From contig CALGAD010000112.1 in assembly GCA_937951955.1 (NCBI GenBank), positions 1 through 64,000 on the forward strand: a DNA stretch of 64,000 nt, read 5' to 3'. Positions 18,064 to 28,700 of this stretch are shown one piece after another; the stretch's first letter is position 1, and each line of letters opens with the position of its first letter. The translations under genes and the position numbers were made by a program. The notes beneath the pieces are model-generated. The model was given only the letters and a program-made list of their open reading frames with translations. It was not told the origin of the DNA and did not search any database. The DNA comes from an uncultured Bacillaceae bacterium. Its GTDB lineage: Bacteria > Bacillota > Bacilli > Bacillales > Caldibacillaceae.

Positions 18064-18945
18064 ATGGAAATTACCGCTAAAATGGTTAAAGAATTGCGTG
18101 AAAAAACTGGTGCCGGCATGATGGACTGTAAAAAAGCTTTACAGGAGACAAACGGTGATATCGATAAAGCGATCGATTATCTACGGGAGAAAGGTATTTC
18201 CAAAGCTGCGAAAAAAGCTGACCGCATTGCTGCTGAAGGAGTCACTTCTATTTTAGTGGACGGAAATACGGCAGTTATTTTGGAAGTGAACTCGGAAACC
18301 GACTTTGTTGCCAGAAACGATTTATTCTTAGGATATGTTAATGATTTAGCAAAGCATTTAATTGCGAAAAAACCTGCAACCGTTGAAGAAGCTTTAGAAC
18401 AAACGATGGAAGACGGTACAACCGTTGCTGAATTCATTAATGCTGCCATTTCTAAAATTGGTGAAAAGATTTCGCTCCGCCGTTTTGCTATTTTAGAAAA
18501 ATCCGATAATGATGCCTTCGGTGCATATCAACATATGGGCGGACGTATTTCCGCATTAACTTTATTAGAAGGTACAACGGATGAAGCTGTTGCGAAAGAT
18601 GTAGCCATGCATGTCGCTGCCATCAATCCGAAATATGTCCATCGCGATGAAGTTCCGGAAGCAGAAGTCAATCGTGAAAAAGAAATTTTAACGAAAGAAG
18701 CATTGAATGAAGGTAAACCGGAACATATCGTTGAAAAAATTGTGCAAGGTCGTTTAAATAAATACTTTGAAGAAGTGTGCTTGAACGATCAAAAATTTGT
18801 TAAAGATCCGGACGTAACTGTAAGCAAATTTGTTGGATCCCACAACGCTACCGTTAAGACTTTCGTCCGTTACGAAGTTGGCGAAGGTATCGAGAAACGT
18901 GAAGAAAACTTCGCTGAAGAAGTTATGAAACAAATGAAAGAGTAA
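18064..18945 (+). CDS. tsf: Elongation factor Ts
   Basis: A 293-residue nucleotide exchange factor for EF-Tu. The N-terminal UBA-like domain contains KELREKTGAGMMDCKKAL (EF-Ts signature 1) and the core has ETDFVARND, which contacts EF-Tu. Length is as in Bacillus. AGGAGGAA precedes the ATG. The gene is flanked by terminators on both sides. Confidence 0.98.
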   Translation: MEITAKMVKELREKTGAGMMDCKKALQETNGDIDKAIDYLREKGISKAAKKADRIAAEGVTSILVDGNTAVILEVNSETDFVARNDLFLGYVNDLAKHLIAKKPATVEEALEQTMEDGTTVAEFINAAISKIGEKISLRRFAILEKSDNDAFGAYQHMGGRISALTLLEGTTDEAVAKDVAMHVAAINPKYVHRDEVPEAEVNREKEILTKEALNEGKPEHIVEKIVQGRLNKYFEEVCLNDQKFVKDPDVTVSKFVGSHNATVKTFVRYEVGEGIEKREENFAEEVMKQMKE

Positions 18946-18954
18946 TGAAGGTGG

Positions 18955-18991
18955 AAAGGTTGACATAAGTGAAAGCTTACGTCAACCTTTT
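18955..18991 (+). terminator. Terminator after tsf
   Basis: AAAGGTTGACATAAG 18955-18969 pairs with CTTACGTCAACCTTT 18976-18990 with a single A-C mismatch, followed by T residues. Confidence 0.85.
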
Positions 18992-19084
18992 CAAAGAATT
19001 TTACAGACAATTCATGATCGCATCCTTTCATTTGCTGTAATGGACGCAAGTGGAGTGAAATCGAATTAAGTAGTGGGGGATTTT

Positions 19085-19810
19085 ATGGCAGAACCAAAAT
19101 ATAACCGTGTTGTTTTAAAGTTGAGTGGAGAAGCTCTGGCAGGAGAACAAGGTTTTGGAATCAATCCGGCAGTCATCCAATCTATTGCTGAACAAATTAA
19201 AGAAGTGCAAGAAATGGGTGTGGAAATCGCCGTAGTCGTTGGCGGTGGCAATATCTGGCGCGGAAAAATTGGCAGTGAAATGGGAATGGACCGGGCCACA
19301 GCCGATTATATGGGAATGCTGGCCACGGTGATGAATTCACTCGCCTTGCAAGATAGCCTCGAACAACTCGGCGTGGAAACCCGCGTGCAAACATCGATCG
19401 AAATGCGGCAAGTGGCGGAACCGTATATCCGCAGACGGGCCATTCGGCATTTAGAGAAAAAACGGGTTGTTATTTTTGCTGCCGGTACCGGTAATCCATA
19501 TTTTTCAACGGATACGACCGCTGCCCTCAGAGCTGCCGAAATCGAAGCAGAAGTTATTTTAATGGCGAAAAACAATGTGGATGGCGTCTATACAGCCGAT
19601 CCGTTAAAAGATAAAAATGCGAAAAAATATACGGAATTATCCTATCTCGATGTGATCAAGTACGGCCTGCAAGTAATGGATTCTACAGCATCATCTTTAT
19701 GTATGGATAATGATATTCCGCTTATCGTCTTTTCCATTATGGAGGAAGGTAATATTAAACGTGCAATTGTTGGCGAAAAAATCGGAACGATTGTAAGGGG
19801 GAAAAATTAA
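19085..19810 (+). CDS. pyrH: UMP kinase
   Basis: A 241-residue bacterial UMP kinase of the amino-acid kinase fold, making UDP from UMP. GEALAGEQGFGI and VVGGGNIWRG form the nucleotide-binding region; DGVYTADPLKD is the typical C-terminal motif. GGGGGA at 19075-19080 sets the ATG at 19085; a GTG at 19073 has no site. The stop codon shares one base with the start of frr, so the pair are co-translated. Confidence 0.98.
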   Translation: MAEPKYNRVVLKLSGEALAGEQGFGINPAVIQSIAEQIKEVQEMGVEIAVVVGGGNIWRGKIGSEMGMDRATADYMGMLATVMNSLALQDSLEQLGVETRVQTSIEMRQVAEPYIRRRAIRHLEKKRVVIFAAGTGNPYFSTDTTAALRAAEIEAEVILMAKNNVDGVYTADPLKDKNAKKYTELSYLDVIKYGLQVMDSTASSLCMDNDIPLIVFSIMEEGNIKRAIVGEKIGTIVRGKN

Positions 19811-20367
19811 TGGTTAAAGAAATCCTGGATCAATCCCGCGAAAAAATGAATAAAGCGGTTCAAGCGTATATCCGCGAGTTGGCTACAATTCGAGCTGGCC
19901 GGGCCAATGCTTCCTTATTGGATCGGATTACTGTTGAATATTACGGTGTGGATACCCCGCTCAATCAATTAGCCGGTATCTCCGTTCCGGAACCGCGCAT
20001 GCTCGTTGTGCAGCCTTATGATAAATCAATTATTGGTGAAATTGAAAAAGCGATTTTAAAATCCGACCTTGGTGTCAATCCGACAACAGATGGTAACGTG
20101 ATCCGTATCGTCATTCCTCCATTGACCGAAGAACGGCGAAAAGAACTTGCCAAGCTCGTCAAGAAAGATTCGGAGGAAGCCAAAGTGGCCATCCGCAACA
20201 TCCGTCGTGATGCGAATGAAGAGTTAAAAAAACTCGAAAAGAACGGTGAAATTTCTAAAGATGATCTACATAGCTATACCGACGATGTTCAGAAATTGAC
20301 CGATGAATTTATTGCGAAAATTGACAAGTTGACGAAAGAAAAAGAAGAAGAAATTATGGAAGTGTAA
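19810..20367 (+). CDS. frr: Ribosome recycling factor
   Basis: A 185-residue RRF that, with EF-G, splits post-termination ribosomes. The family pattern is clear: ELATIRAGRANASLLDRI near the start and RKELAKLVKKDSEEAKVAIRNIRRDAN in the C-terminal part (shown in parts). The ATG overlaps the last base of pyrH. A terminator follows within 35 bases. Confidence 0.98.
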   Translation: MVKEILDQSREKMNKAVQAYIRELATIRAGRANASLLDRITVEYYGVDTPLNQLAGISVPEPRMLVVQPYDKSIIGEIEKAILKSDLGVNPTTDGNVIRIVIPPLTEERRKELAKLVKKDSEEAKVAIRNIRRDANEELKKLEKNGEISKDDLHSYTDDVQKLTDEFIAKIDKLTKEKEEEIMEV

Positions 20368-20397
20368 GTGTGATACGAATGCGCACGCCGCATAAGA

Positions 20398-20426
20398 CAA
20401 GCCCCTCTTACAGCAGGGGTTTTTTC
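20398..20426 (+). terminator. Terminator after frr
   Basis: CCCCT 20402-20406 with AGGGG 20415-20419, extended by A-T and G-T pairs at the base, followed by TTTTTT. Confidence 0.8.
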
Positions 20427-20474
20427 TATTATTCGTGAAAATAAAAAAACTTTGATGAACAGCTAATAAAAAAA

Positions 20475-20505
20475 TTAGGCAGCTTGAGAAAAGATTTGGT
20501 ATGAT
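20475..20505 (+). promoter_or_regulatory. Candidate extended -10 promoter of uppS
   Basis: TGGTATGAT at 20497-20505 is an extended -10. The best upstream hexamer, TTAGGC at 20475-20480, is 19 bases away and weak. It follows the frr terminator and lies about 110 bases before uppS. Confidence 0.45.
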
Positions 20506-20614
20506 AAAAAGGCGATAAAATTTGCTGCATATATAGGACAAATTTCCCAAAAAATCCATGAACGTAACGAAATGGCAGAAACTTTCTCTGTTGTTGAAAA
20601 TTGGAGGATGAATC

Positions 20615-21385
20615 ATGTTTTATAAAAAACTTTTTCGAAAAAAAAAGGAAATCACGTTAAATAAACGGGTCGATATGATTAAACAAAAAGAAGTACCGAA
20701 TCACGTTGCCATAATCATGGATGGTAATGGGCGCTGGGCGAAAAAACGGTCATTGCCGCGGGTTGCTGGACACCATGAAGGGATGAAAGTGGTGCGGAAA
20801 ATCGCCGTCGTTGCCAATGACCTGGGAATCAAAACCCTCTCCCTTTATGCCTTTTCAACGGAAAACTGGAAACGTCCGAAATCAGAAGTCGACTATTTGA
20901 TGAAGCTGCCTGAGGAATTTTTAGATATATATTTACCGGAATTGATCGAAAAAAATGTGAAAATTACGATGATCGGTCAGCGGGACGGGCTGCCGGTTCA
21001 TACCTTAAGGGCTGTGGATCGGGCAATTGAAAAAACAGCAAACAATGATGGTTTAACATTAAACTTCGCGCTCAATTATGGGGGCCGTTCGGAAATTCTC
21101 TCTGCGGTAAAAGATGTGGTACACGATATTAAAAATGGTATAATAAATGAAAATGATTTATCCGAACAAACCTTCTCCAAATACTTGATGACGAAAGATT
21201 TAATCGATCCCGATTTATTGATCCGGACAAGCGGTGAAATCAGGCTCAGTAATTTTATGCTCTGGCAGTTAGCCTACACCGAGTTCTGGTTTACCGACTG
21301 TCTTTGGCCGGATTTTAATGAGTTTGTCTTTCTTGATGCAATTGAACATTATCAAAATCGCTCCCGCCGCTTTGGCGGTATATAA
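20615..21385 (+). CDS. uppS: Undecaprenyl diphosphate synthase
   Basis: A 256-residue cis-prenyltransferase that makes the C55 lipid carrier for peptidoglycan and teichoic acid synthesis. Catalytic Asp36 lies in AIIMDGNGRWA; LSLYAFSTENWKR and DLLIRTSGEIRLSNFMLWQ are the other family motifs. GGAGG at 20603-20607 supports the ATG. The first 24 residues are a basic, poorly conserved extension. cdsA follows 15 bases later. Confidence 0.98.
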   Translation: MFYKKLFRKKKEITLNKRVDMIKQKEVPNHVAIIMDGNGRWAKKRSLPRVAGHHEGMKVVRKIAVVANDLGIKTLSLYAFSTENWKRPKSEVDYLMKLPEEFLDIYLPELIEKNVKITMIGQRDGLPVHTLRAVDRAIEKTANNDGLTLNFALNYGGRSEILSAVKDVVHDIKNGIINENDLSEQTFSKYLMTKDLIDPDLLIRTSGEIRLSNFMLWQLAYTEFWFTDCLWPDFNEFVFLDAIEHYQNRSRRFGGI

Positions 21386-21400
21386 AGGTGATGGATTTTT

Positions 21401-22198
21401 ATGAAACAGCGTATCATTACTGCAATAGTTGCCATGCTTATTTTTCTACCTGCCGCATTTTTAGGCGGGTTACCCTTTACGATATTGATCTACGCGATGG
21501 CATCGATTGCCTTATTTGAGTTATTGCGTATGCGTAAAATTTCACTCCGATCGGTACCCGGAATGTTTTCGTTAATTTTATTATGGATTTTATTATTGCC
21601 CTTTGAATACATACCTGTTTTTGAACATATAGATGATTATGTAAAGCTTCAACTGATCATCATCGGTGTATTGATTTTCTTATCGTATTCGGTGTTTTCC
21701 AAAAACGAATTCACCTTTGATGATATCGGTTTCTGCTTTATGGCGATCATCTATATCGGCGTAGGTTTTTATTACATGCTCGCAACTCGAGCAGCCGGGA
21801 TTTTATACATCTTTTTTGCTTTGTTACTAATCTGGGCGACGGATTCCGGTGCTTATTTTTTTGGCAGGGCATTTGGCAAGAGAAAGTTACTGCCGAGTAT
21901 CAGTCCGAATAAGACGGTTGAAGGTGCGATCGGCGGGATCATTTCGGCCATCGCTGGCACACTGCTATTTTTCTTTTTCACCGATTTGCATGACTACGTG
22001 CAACTTCCCGCATTGTTACTGGTAGCGATTGTCCTGTCCGTTTTCGGACAGATTGGCGATTTGGTGGAATCAGCTTTGAAACGATATTATAATGTGAAAG
22101 ATTCCGGGAATTTACTGCCGGGTCATGGCGGAATTTTGGACAGGGTCGATAGCTGGCTTTTTGTCTTTCCGCTCCTGCATTTTCTTCTCTTGATTTAA
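21401..22198 (+). CDS. cdsA: Phosphatidate cytidylyltransferase
   Basis: A 265-residue membrane enzyme making CDP-diacylglycerol. It has about eight hydrophobic segments and the CDS signature near the C-terminus (SPNKTVEGAIGG, then GQIGDLVESALKRYYNVKD and PGHGGILDRVDS). It forms a two-gene unit with uppS. In B. subtilis dxr comes next; here it does not. Confidence 0.97.
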   Translation: MKQRIITAIVAMLIFLPAAFLGGLPFTILIYAMASIALFELLRMRKISLRSVPGMFSLILLWILLLPFEYIPVFEHIDDYVKLQLIIIGVLIFLSYSVFSKNEFTFDDIGFCFMAIIYIGVGFYYMLATRAAGILYIFFALLLIWATDSGAYFFGRAFGKRKLLPSISPNKTVEGAIGGIISAIAGTLLFFFFTDLHDYVQLPALLLVAIVLSVFGQIGDLVESALKRYYNVKDSGNLLPGHGGILDRVDSWLFVFPLLHFLLLI

Positions 22199-22214
22199 AT
22201 AGAGAAGAATTTAA
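22182..22214 (+). terminator. Hairpin at the end of cdsA (weak terminator)
   Basis: TTCTTCTCT 22182-22190 pairs perfectly with AGAGAAGAA 22201-22209 across a 10-base loop that contains the cdsA stop codon. The following TTTAAT tract is short, so termination may be partial. Confidence 0.5.
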
Positions 22215-22231
22215 TATAAAGGGTAATTTTT

Positions 22232-22260
22232 TTATGACAGTCTCGCATTTGCGTTATAAT
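22232..22260 (+). promoter_or_regulatory. Sigma-A promoter of rseP
   Basis: TTATGA 22232-22237, 17-base spacer, consensus -10 TATAAT 22255-22260. It lies in the cdsA-rseP interval where dxr would normally stand, and would give a leader of about 200 bases for rseP. I see only a loose inverted repeat (GATCGA near 22280, TCGATC near 22316) in that leader. Confidence 0.65.
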
Positions 22261-22470
22261 AGGTTTAAATTATGGACTTGATCGATGGCTCTCAACGATT
22301 TACTGTGATATGCGGTCGATCTGACCAATAGTGAAGCAGGGCTTTTGTAGTTTCAGATACAATTAACGCAATTCCTTTTGAAGGGAAGTACAGGGCATGT
22401 ACATAGATGGAATAAAAAAGATGCGAAAGGCTAAACTGATCACGGTTGATAAAAGAAGGTGGTATGCAAG

Positions 22471-23739
22471 ATGAATACACTCGTTACCGTAACGGCGTTT
22501 ATCATTTTATTCGGCTCGCTCGTCTTCTTCCATGAATTAGGGCACTTTATTTTTGCCAAGCGGGCCGGGATCCTGTGCCGGGAATTTGCCATCGGTTTTG
22601 GACCGAAAATATTTGCCTTTAAAAAGAATGAAACGGTCTACACGATTCGCTTGCTACCACTGGGCGGATATGTGCGGATGGCCGGGGAGGATCCGGAAAT
22701 CATCGAGTTAAACCCGGGATTAAGGGTCGGTCTGGAACTCGATGAAAATGAAGTTGTCCGTAAAATTATCCTGAACCAAAAGGACAGGTATCCGAACGCG
22801 CGCATCATCGAAATTGATCAGGCGGATATTGAACATGAGTTAATGATCCGGGGGTATGATGACGAAGAACAGCCCGTATCCTATTCCGTCCATCCCCGGG
22901 CGGTACTTGTTGACCACGGGAATGAAATCCAGATTGCCCCGTATGACCGGCAGTTTTCTTCCAAACCATTGCTGGCCCGGACGTTGACGATATTTGCCGG
23001 TCCGCTGTTTAACTTTCTTTTGGCGGCCATCGTCTTTTTTGCCATCGGCATGATTTTCGGGGTGCCGAAAGAGCAACCCGTGGCAACGTTAGGAAAAATT
23101 GCGGAAGATGGCGTTGCCTATGAAGCCGGTTTAGAAGAAGGGGATATCGTCCGCAAGATTAATGGAGAAGATATTGCCAACTGGCAAGAAATGGTACAAA
23201 CAGTCCAGAAAAATCCGGGGGAAGAATTATTGTTTGAAATTGAACGCAACGGTGAACTCATGACGATAACCCTCGTACCGCGAAACGAGGATGGAATCGG
23301 CATCATCGGCGTTCACCATCCAACCGAACGTTCGCTATTCGTTGCCCTTCCTTACAGCCTGGAAATGACCTGGTTTTATACGAAGCAGATTTTCATCATC
23401 CTCGGTGATTTAATTTCCAGCGGTATTTCCGTGGATGATTTTGCCGGGCCGGTGGGAATTTATGCCTCCACGGAAATGATGGCCCAAAGAGGGATTTTAG
23501 ATTTGATGTTATGGGGTGCCGTTTTAAGCATCAACCTCGGAATTATGAACTTGCTGCCGATTCCCGCTCTCGATGGCGGACGCCTTATGTTTTTTGCCAT
23601 CGAAGCGATCAGAGGAAAGCCGGTTTCGAAAGAAAAGGAAAGCCTCGTTCATTTTCTCGGTTTTGCCTTGCTCATGCTCTTAATGCTGGCTGTAACCTGG
23701 AACGATTTTCAACGCTTTTTTATCGAAAAAAACTATTAA
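22471..23739 (+). CDS. rseP: RseP/RasP, site-2 intramembrane metalloprotease
   Basis: A 422-residue polytopic zinc protease that cuts anti-sigma factor RsiW and FtsL-type substrates in Bacillus. HELGH at residues 21-25 supplies the zinc histidines and glutamate; the second motif (LLPIPALDGGR) near 360 supplies the aspartate. A PDZ domain lies between (VAYEAGLEEGDIV). AAGGTGG supports the ATG at 22471; a GTG four codons earlier overlaps that site. proS follows 26 bases later. Confidence 0.96.
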   Translation: MNTLVTVTAFIILFGSLVFFHELGHFIFAKRAGILCREFAIGFGPKIFAFKKNETVYTIRLLPLGGYVRMAGEDPEIIELNPGLRVGLELDENEVVRKIILNQKDRYPNARIIEIDQADIEHELMIRGYDDEEQPVSYSVHPRAVLVDHGNEIQIAPYDRQFSSKPLLARTLTIFAGPLFNFLLAAIVFFAIGMIFGVPKEQPVATLGKIAEDGVAYEAGLEEGDIVRKINGEDIANWQEMVQTVQKNPGEELLFEIERNGELMTITLVPRNEDGIGIIGVHHPTERSLFVALPYSLEMTWFYTKQIFIILGDLISSGISVDDFAGPVGIYASTEMMAQRGILDLMLWGAVLSINLGIMNLLPIPALDGGRLMFFAIEAIRGKPVSKEKESLVHFLGFALLMLLMLAVTWNDFQRFFIEKNY

Positions 23740-23765
23740 TCATTATGTAATATGAGGTGTAAGGT

Positions 23766-25466
23766 ATGAAGCAAAGTCAAACGTTTATCCCTACTTTAAA
23801 AGAAACACCAAAAGATGCGGAAATAAAAAGCCATCAATTGCTGCTCCGGGCAGGGTATATCCGGCAGGTGGCCAGTGGTATTTACTCCTTTTTACCTTTA
23901 GGGAAAAAAGTGCTGAATAAAATTGAAAACATCGTCCGGGAAGAAATGAATGCCGCCGGGGCTGTCGAAATGCTCATGCCTGCCTTGCAGCCGGCGGAAC
24001 TATGGGAAGAGTCGGGCCGTTGGCAATCTTACGGTCCTGAATTGATGCGCATGCATGACCGTCATGAGCGGCCGTTCGTTTTAGGACCGACCCATGAGGA
24101 AGTAATCACGAGTCTGGTGCGCAATGAAATTCGATCGTATAAACGCCTGCCCATCAATATGTATCAGATTCAAACAAAATACCGGGATGAAAAACGCCCC
24201 CGCTTCGGTTTATTGCGCGGCCGCGAGTTTATCATGAAAGATGCTTATTCTTTCCATGCGGATGAAGAGAGTCTCGATGAGACGTATCAAAAAATGGTCG
24301 AAACGTATAAAAATATCCTTACCCGGTTAGACCTGGACTACCGGGTTGTCCATGCCGACTCCGGTGCCATTGGCGGCAGCAGCAGTCATGAGTTCATGGT
24401 GTTATCAGATACGGGGGAAGATATCATCGCTTATTCCGATTCCTCGGACTATGCGGCCAATATCGAAAAAGCCGAGGTTGTCACAACGTATGAAAAGCCG
24501 GATGAGCCTCTAAAAGAACTGGAAAAAGTGGATACCGGCGATAACCGGACGATTGAAGCAGTTGCCGGGTATTTACAAATTAAACCGGAACAGTTGATCA
24601 AGTCGCTGCTCTTTGTCGTCGATGATGAATTCGTGCTCGCCCTCGTACGCGGCGATCATGAAGTCAACGACGTTAAGTTGAAAAACTTGTTCAATGCCCA
24701 AACAGTGGAACTCGCCTCTCCGGAACAGGCGAAAGAAGTGCTTGGAGCATCCGTTGGCTTTGTCGGTCCGATTGGGGCAGATGTGAAAATCGTTGCTGAC
24801 CATGCGGTGCAATATATGGTCAACGCCGTCTGTGGCGCCAACGAAGAACGGATGCACTACATCAATGTCAATCCCGGACGGGACTTTACTCCGGATCAGT
24901 ATGCCGACCTCCGCTTTATTCAAGAGGGCGATCCTTCACCAGATGGTAAAGGAACGATTAAATTTGCCCGCGGTATTGAAATCGGCCACGTCTTCAAATT
25001 AGGTACGAAATATAGTGAAGCCATGGGAGCAACCTTTCTCGATGAAAACGGTAAAGAAAAACCGCTTATCATGGGATGTTACGGAATTGGCGTCAGCCGC
25101 TTGCTCGCTGCTGTGGCGGAACAAAAAGCGGATGATAAAGGGTTGATCTGGCCGGAAGAGATTACACCGTATGAACTGCATCTCATCGTCGTGAACAAAA
25201 AAGACCCCCTCCAGTGGGAAAAAGCGAACGAATTGTACGAAACATTAACGGCCGAACGGTTTGACGTTCTCTTTGACGACCGGGACGAACGCGCCGGTGT
25301 GAAGTTTGCGGACAGTGATTTAATCGGTATCCCGTATCGGGCGATTGTCGGTAAGAAAATCCATGAAGGGATTATCGAAGTGAAAGACCGCCGTACGGGT
25401 GAAGTGAAAGATATCGTTTTAGACGAATTACTGGAAAAGCATCGCCGCATTTTTAAACGTTACTAG
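23766..25466 (+). CDS. proS: Prolyl-tRNA synthetase
   Basis: A 566-residue class II synthetase of the bacterial type. Motif 2 (TKYRDEKRPRFGLLRGREF) and motif 3 (GCYGIGVSRLLAAVAE) flank the editing INS domain (about residues 235-380), then the anticodon-binding domain follows. It has the GGSSSHEF segment near 205. It is followed by a strong terminator, so proS ends the rseP-proS unit. Confidence 0.98.
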   Translation: MKQSQTFIPTLKETPKDAEIKSHQLLLRAGYIRQVASGIYSFLPLGKKVLNKIENIVREEMNAAGAVEMLMPALQPAELWEESGRWQSYGPELMRMHDRHERPFVLGPTHEEVITSLVRNEIRSYKRLPINMYQIQTKYRDEKRPRFGLLRGREFIMKDAYSFHADEESLDETYQKMVETYKNILTRLDLDYRVVHADSGAIGGSSSHEFMVLSDTGEDIIAYSDSSDYAANIEKAEVVTTYEKPDEPLKELEKVDTGDNRTIEAVAGYLQIKPEQLIKSLLFVVDDEFVLALVRGDHEVNDVKLKNLFNAQTVELASPEQAKEVLGASVGFVGPIGADVKIVADHAVQYMVNAVCGANEERMHYINVNPGRDFTPDQYADLRFIQEGDPSPDGKGTIKFARGIEIGHVFKLGTKYSEAMGATFLDENGKEKPLIMGCYGIGVSRLLAAVAEQKADDKGLIWPEEITPYELHLIVVNKKDPLQWEKANELYETLTAERFDVLFDDRDERAGVKFADSDLIGIPYRAIVGKKIHEGIIEVKDRRTGEVKDIVLDELLEKHRRIFKRY

Positions 25467-25471
25467 TTTCC

Positions 25472-25530
25472 AAACCCTTTAAGTATTGATTCAGATACTC
25501 CCTTGAATCGGTACTTGAAGGGTTTTTCTT
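25472..25530 (+). terminator. Terminator after proS
   Basis: AACCCTTTAAGTA 25473-25485 pairs with TACTTGAAGGGTT 25512-25524 (one mismatch), followed by TTTTT and CTTT. Confidence 0.85.
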
Positions 25531-25633
25531 TATTGAAAACTTTTGGTTAACCGGAAAACATATTGCAATCTCACAATCGTTTTCGGCAACCATTTCCATC
25601 TAGCAAAATAATAAAGAAACCGGCTATAAAAAA

Positions 25634-25642
25634 TGGTATGAT
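25634..25642 (+). promoter_or_regulatory. Candidate extended -10 of polC
   Basis: TGGTATGAT at 25634-25642 lies about 70 bases before polC and after the proS terminator. No good -35 hexamer stands 16-18 bases upstream, so it is supported by the extended -10 alone. Confidence 0.4.
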
Positions 25643-25710
25643 AGATTATAAGCTCAAAAACTTTTCAAATGCATCTCGTTGAAATGTTTTGGACGGGGGG
25701 AAATTTTTAG

Positions 25711-28700
25711 ATGCAACTGGAGCAGGAAAAAAAGAGACGCTTTCAAATTTTGTTACAGCAAATCAATATGCACGCTGACGAATACGTTCCCTTTTTCCAA
25801 AATGCGCGTATCGATAAATTAATTGTGGATAAAAAACATCGCCGGTGGGAATTTCATTTTTCCTTAAAGGCGATTTTACCTTTCGAAGTATTTTTATCTT
25901 TTTACAAAGGAATTAAACAAGCTTTTCAAAAAATCGCTTCGGTCTCCTTCGTTATCCACACGGAAAATCAGGAGACGAATGAACAGCTGATTCACGATTA
26001 CTGGAATTTCTGCATTCATCAGCTCGAGGGAATGTCCCCGGCGCTGTTAACGGTCTTAAATGAACAAAAGCCAAAGGTTAAAGGAAACAAGCTCATCGTT
26101 CAGGTACGCAATGAAACCGAGGCCTTAACGATCAAAAGAAAATACGCACCTCTTATAACCGGGGTGTATCAGCAATGCGGCTTTCCTGTTTTAACGCTCG
26201 ATATCGATAACGAGTACACTGAAACAGCCGAGGACTATGAAAAATTCCTCGCCCAAAAAGAAGAAGAAGATAAAAGACGGGCGGAGCAAGCTGTTCTCGA
26301 GCTGCAGCAGCGAAATCAGCAAAAACAGGCGGATGGCGAAGCTGGCGATGGCCCGCTAGTCATCGGTTACCGCATTCCCGCTGATGAAAAAATTAGGAGT
26401 TTGCATGAAATCGTCGATGAGGAAAGACGGATTGTCGTCGAAGGATATGTTTTCAGCGCCGAGACGAAAGTTTTACGGAGCGGGAGAACATTACTGGAAT
26501 GTAAAATTACCGACTATACCGATTCCATCTTGATCAAGATGTTTTCAAAGGATAATAAGGAAAGCGCAGAAAAATTAAATCAAGTGAAAAAAGGTATGTG
26601 GATCCGTGCCCGGGGAAATGTGCAAAATGATACATTTGTTCGTGATTTGGTGATGATTGCCAACGATTTAATGGAAATTAAAGGGCCGGAGCGCACGGAT
26701 GATGCACCGGAAGGGGAAAAGCGGGTCGAATTACATGCCCACACGAAGATGAGTCAGATGGATGCTGTCTCTTCTGCCGAAGCGATCATTGCTCAGGCGA
26801 AAAAATGGGGACATAAAGCGATTGCCATCACCGATCACGCCGCGGTGCAGAGTTTTCCGGAAGCGTATCAGGCCGCGAAAAAACACGGGATTAAAGTCAT
26901 CTACGGCATGGAAGCGTATGTCGTTGACGATGGGGTGCCGATCGCTTACAATCCCCAGCACCGGAAACTAGCCGATGAAACGTATGTCGTTTTCGACGTG
27001 GAAACGACGGGACTATCGGCCGTGTATGATAAAGTGATCCAGCTTGCGGCTGTAAAAATGAAAGATGGGGAAATCATCGATCGGTTCAATGAATTTGCCA
27101 ATCCCCGCCACAAGCTGAGTGCCTTTACGATCGAGTTAACAGGGATTACCGATGAAATGGTCGAAAACGCCCCTGATCCCGAGGTCGTCATCGACAAATT
27201 CCGGGATTGGGTCGGCGATGCGATACTCGTTGCCCATAACGCCTCCTTCGATATGAGCTTTTTAAATGCCGGATATAAAAAACTCGGCTACGAATATGTG
27301 ACGAACCCGGTGATCGATACCCTGGAATTGGCACGCTTTTTATACCCGGAAATGAAAAATCACCGCTTGAACACTCTGGCGAAAAAGTTCAATGTCTCCC
27401 TGGAACATCACCACCGGGCGGATTATGACGCGGAGGCAACCGGGTATATTTTCATGAGACTCTTGCGCGATGCGGAAGAAAAAGGGATTTACTTCCATAA
27501 TGAATTGAATGAACAGAGCAAAAATGAAACGGCCTATAAAAGAAGCCGGCCATTCCACTGCACGCTTCTTGTGCAAAACGAGTTAGGTTTGAAAAACTTA
27601 TTTAAACTAGTGTCTTTAGCAAACGTTAAATACTACTACCGCGTTCCCCGTATCCCGCGCTCGGTATTGCTGCAGTACCGGGAAGGCATTTTAGTCGGCT
27701 CGGCATGTGCGCAAGGGGAACTGTTTGAAGCGGCGATGCAAAAGCCGATCGAAGATTTGGAAGAGATGGCGCGATTTTATGATTTTCTCGAAGTCATGCC
27801 GAAAGCCGTGTATGCACCGTTATTAGAAAACGAAACGATTGGATCGGAACGACAGCTCGAGGAAATCATTAAAAAGATCGTGAAACTCGGGGAGAAATTA
27901 AATATTCCCGTTGTCGCCACGGGCAATGTCCATTATGTCAATCCGGAAGATAAAATATACCGGAAAATCTTGATCCACTCCCAGGGCGGCGCCAACCCGT
28001 TAAACCGGCAAAAATTACCAGACGTCCAATTCCGTACGACAACGGAAATGCTCGATGCGTTCTCCTTCCTCGGTGAGGAAAAAGCAAGGGAGATCGTCGT
28101 TGAAAATACGAATAAAATTGCCGATTTAATCGATGATGTGAAACCCTTTAAGGAAAAATTGTATACACCGAAAATTGAAGGTGCTGAAGAAACGATTACG
28201 GAAATGAGCTATAAACAGGCCAGGGAGATTTATGGTGATCCGCTGCCGGAAATCGTGGAAAAACGTCTGGAAAAAGAATTGCGCAGCATTATCGGGAACG
28301 GCTTTGCGGTTATTTACTTGATCTCGCACAAGCTCGTTAAAAAATCGAACGATGATGGCTATCTCGTCGGTAGCCGGGGCTCCGTCGGCTCTTCCTTTGT
28401 AGCGACGATGCTGAATATCACCGAAGTAAATCCCCTGCAGCCCCATTACGTCTGTCCGGAATGCCACCATTCCGAATTCTTCACTGACGGTTCTGTGGGC
28501 AGTGGTTTCGATTTACCTGATAAACGCTGCCCCGAGTGCGGCGCATGGTATCGTAAAGACGGTCACGATATCCCCTTCGAAACCTTCTTGGGCTTCAAAG
28601 GGGATAAAGTACCGGATATCGACCTGAACTTCTCCGGGGAATACCAGCCCCATGCCCACAACTACACGAAAGTACTGTTCGGTGAAGATTATGTGTATCG

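Noticed and set aside
22292..22480. Possible DXR remnant in the cdsA-rseP gap
   Set aside because: No frame on either strand shows DXR motifs; the only frame is an unremarkable minus-strand one of 62 residues.
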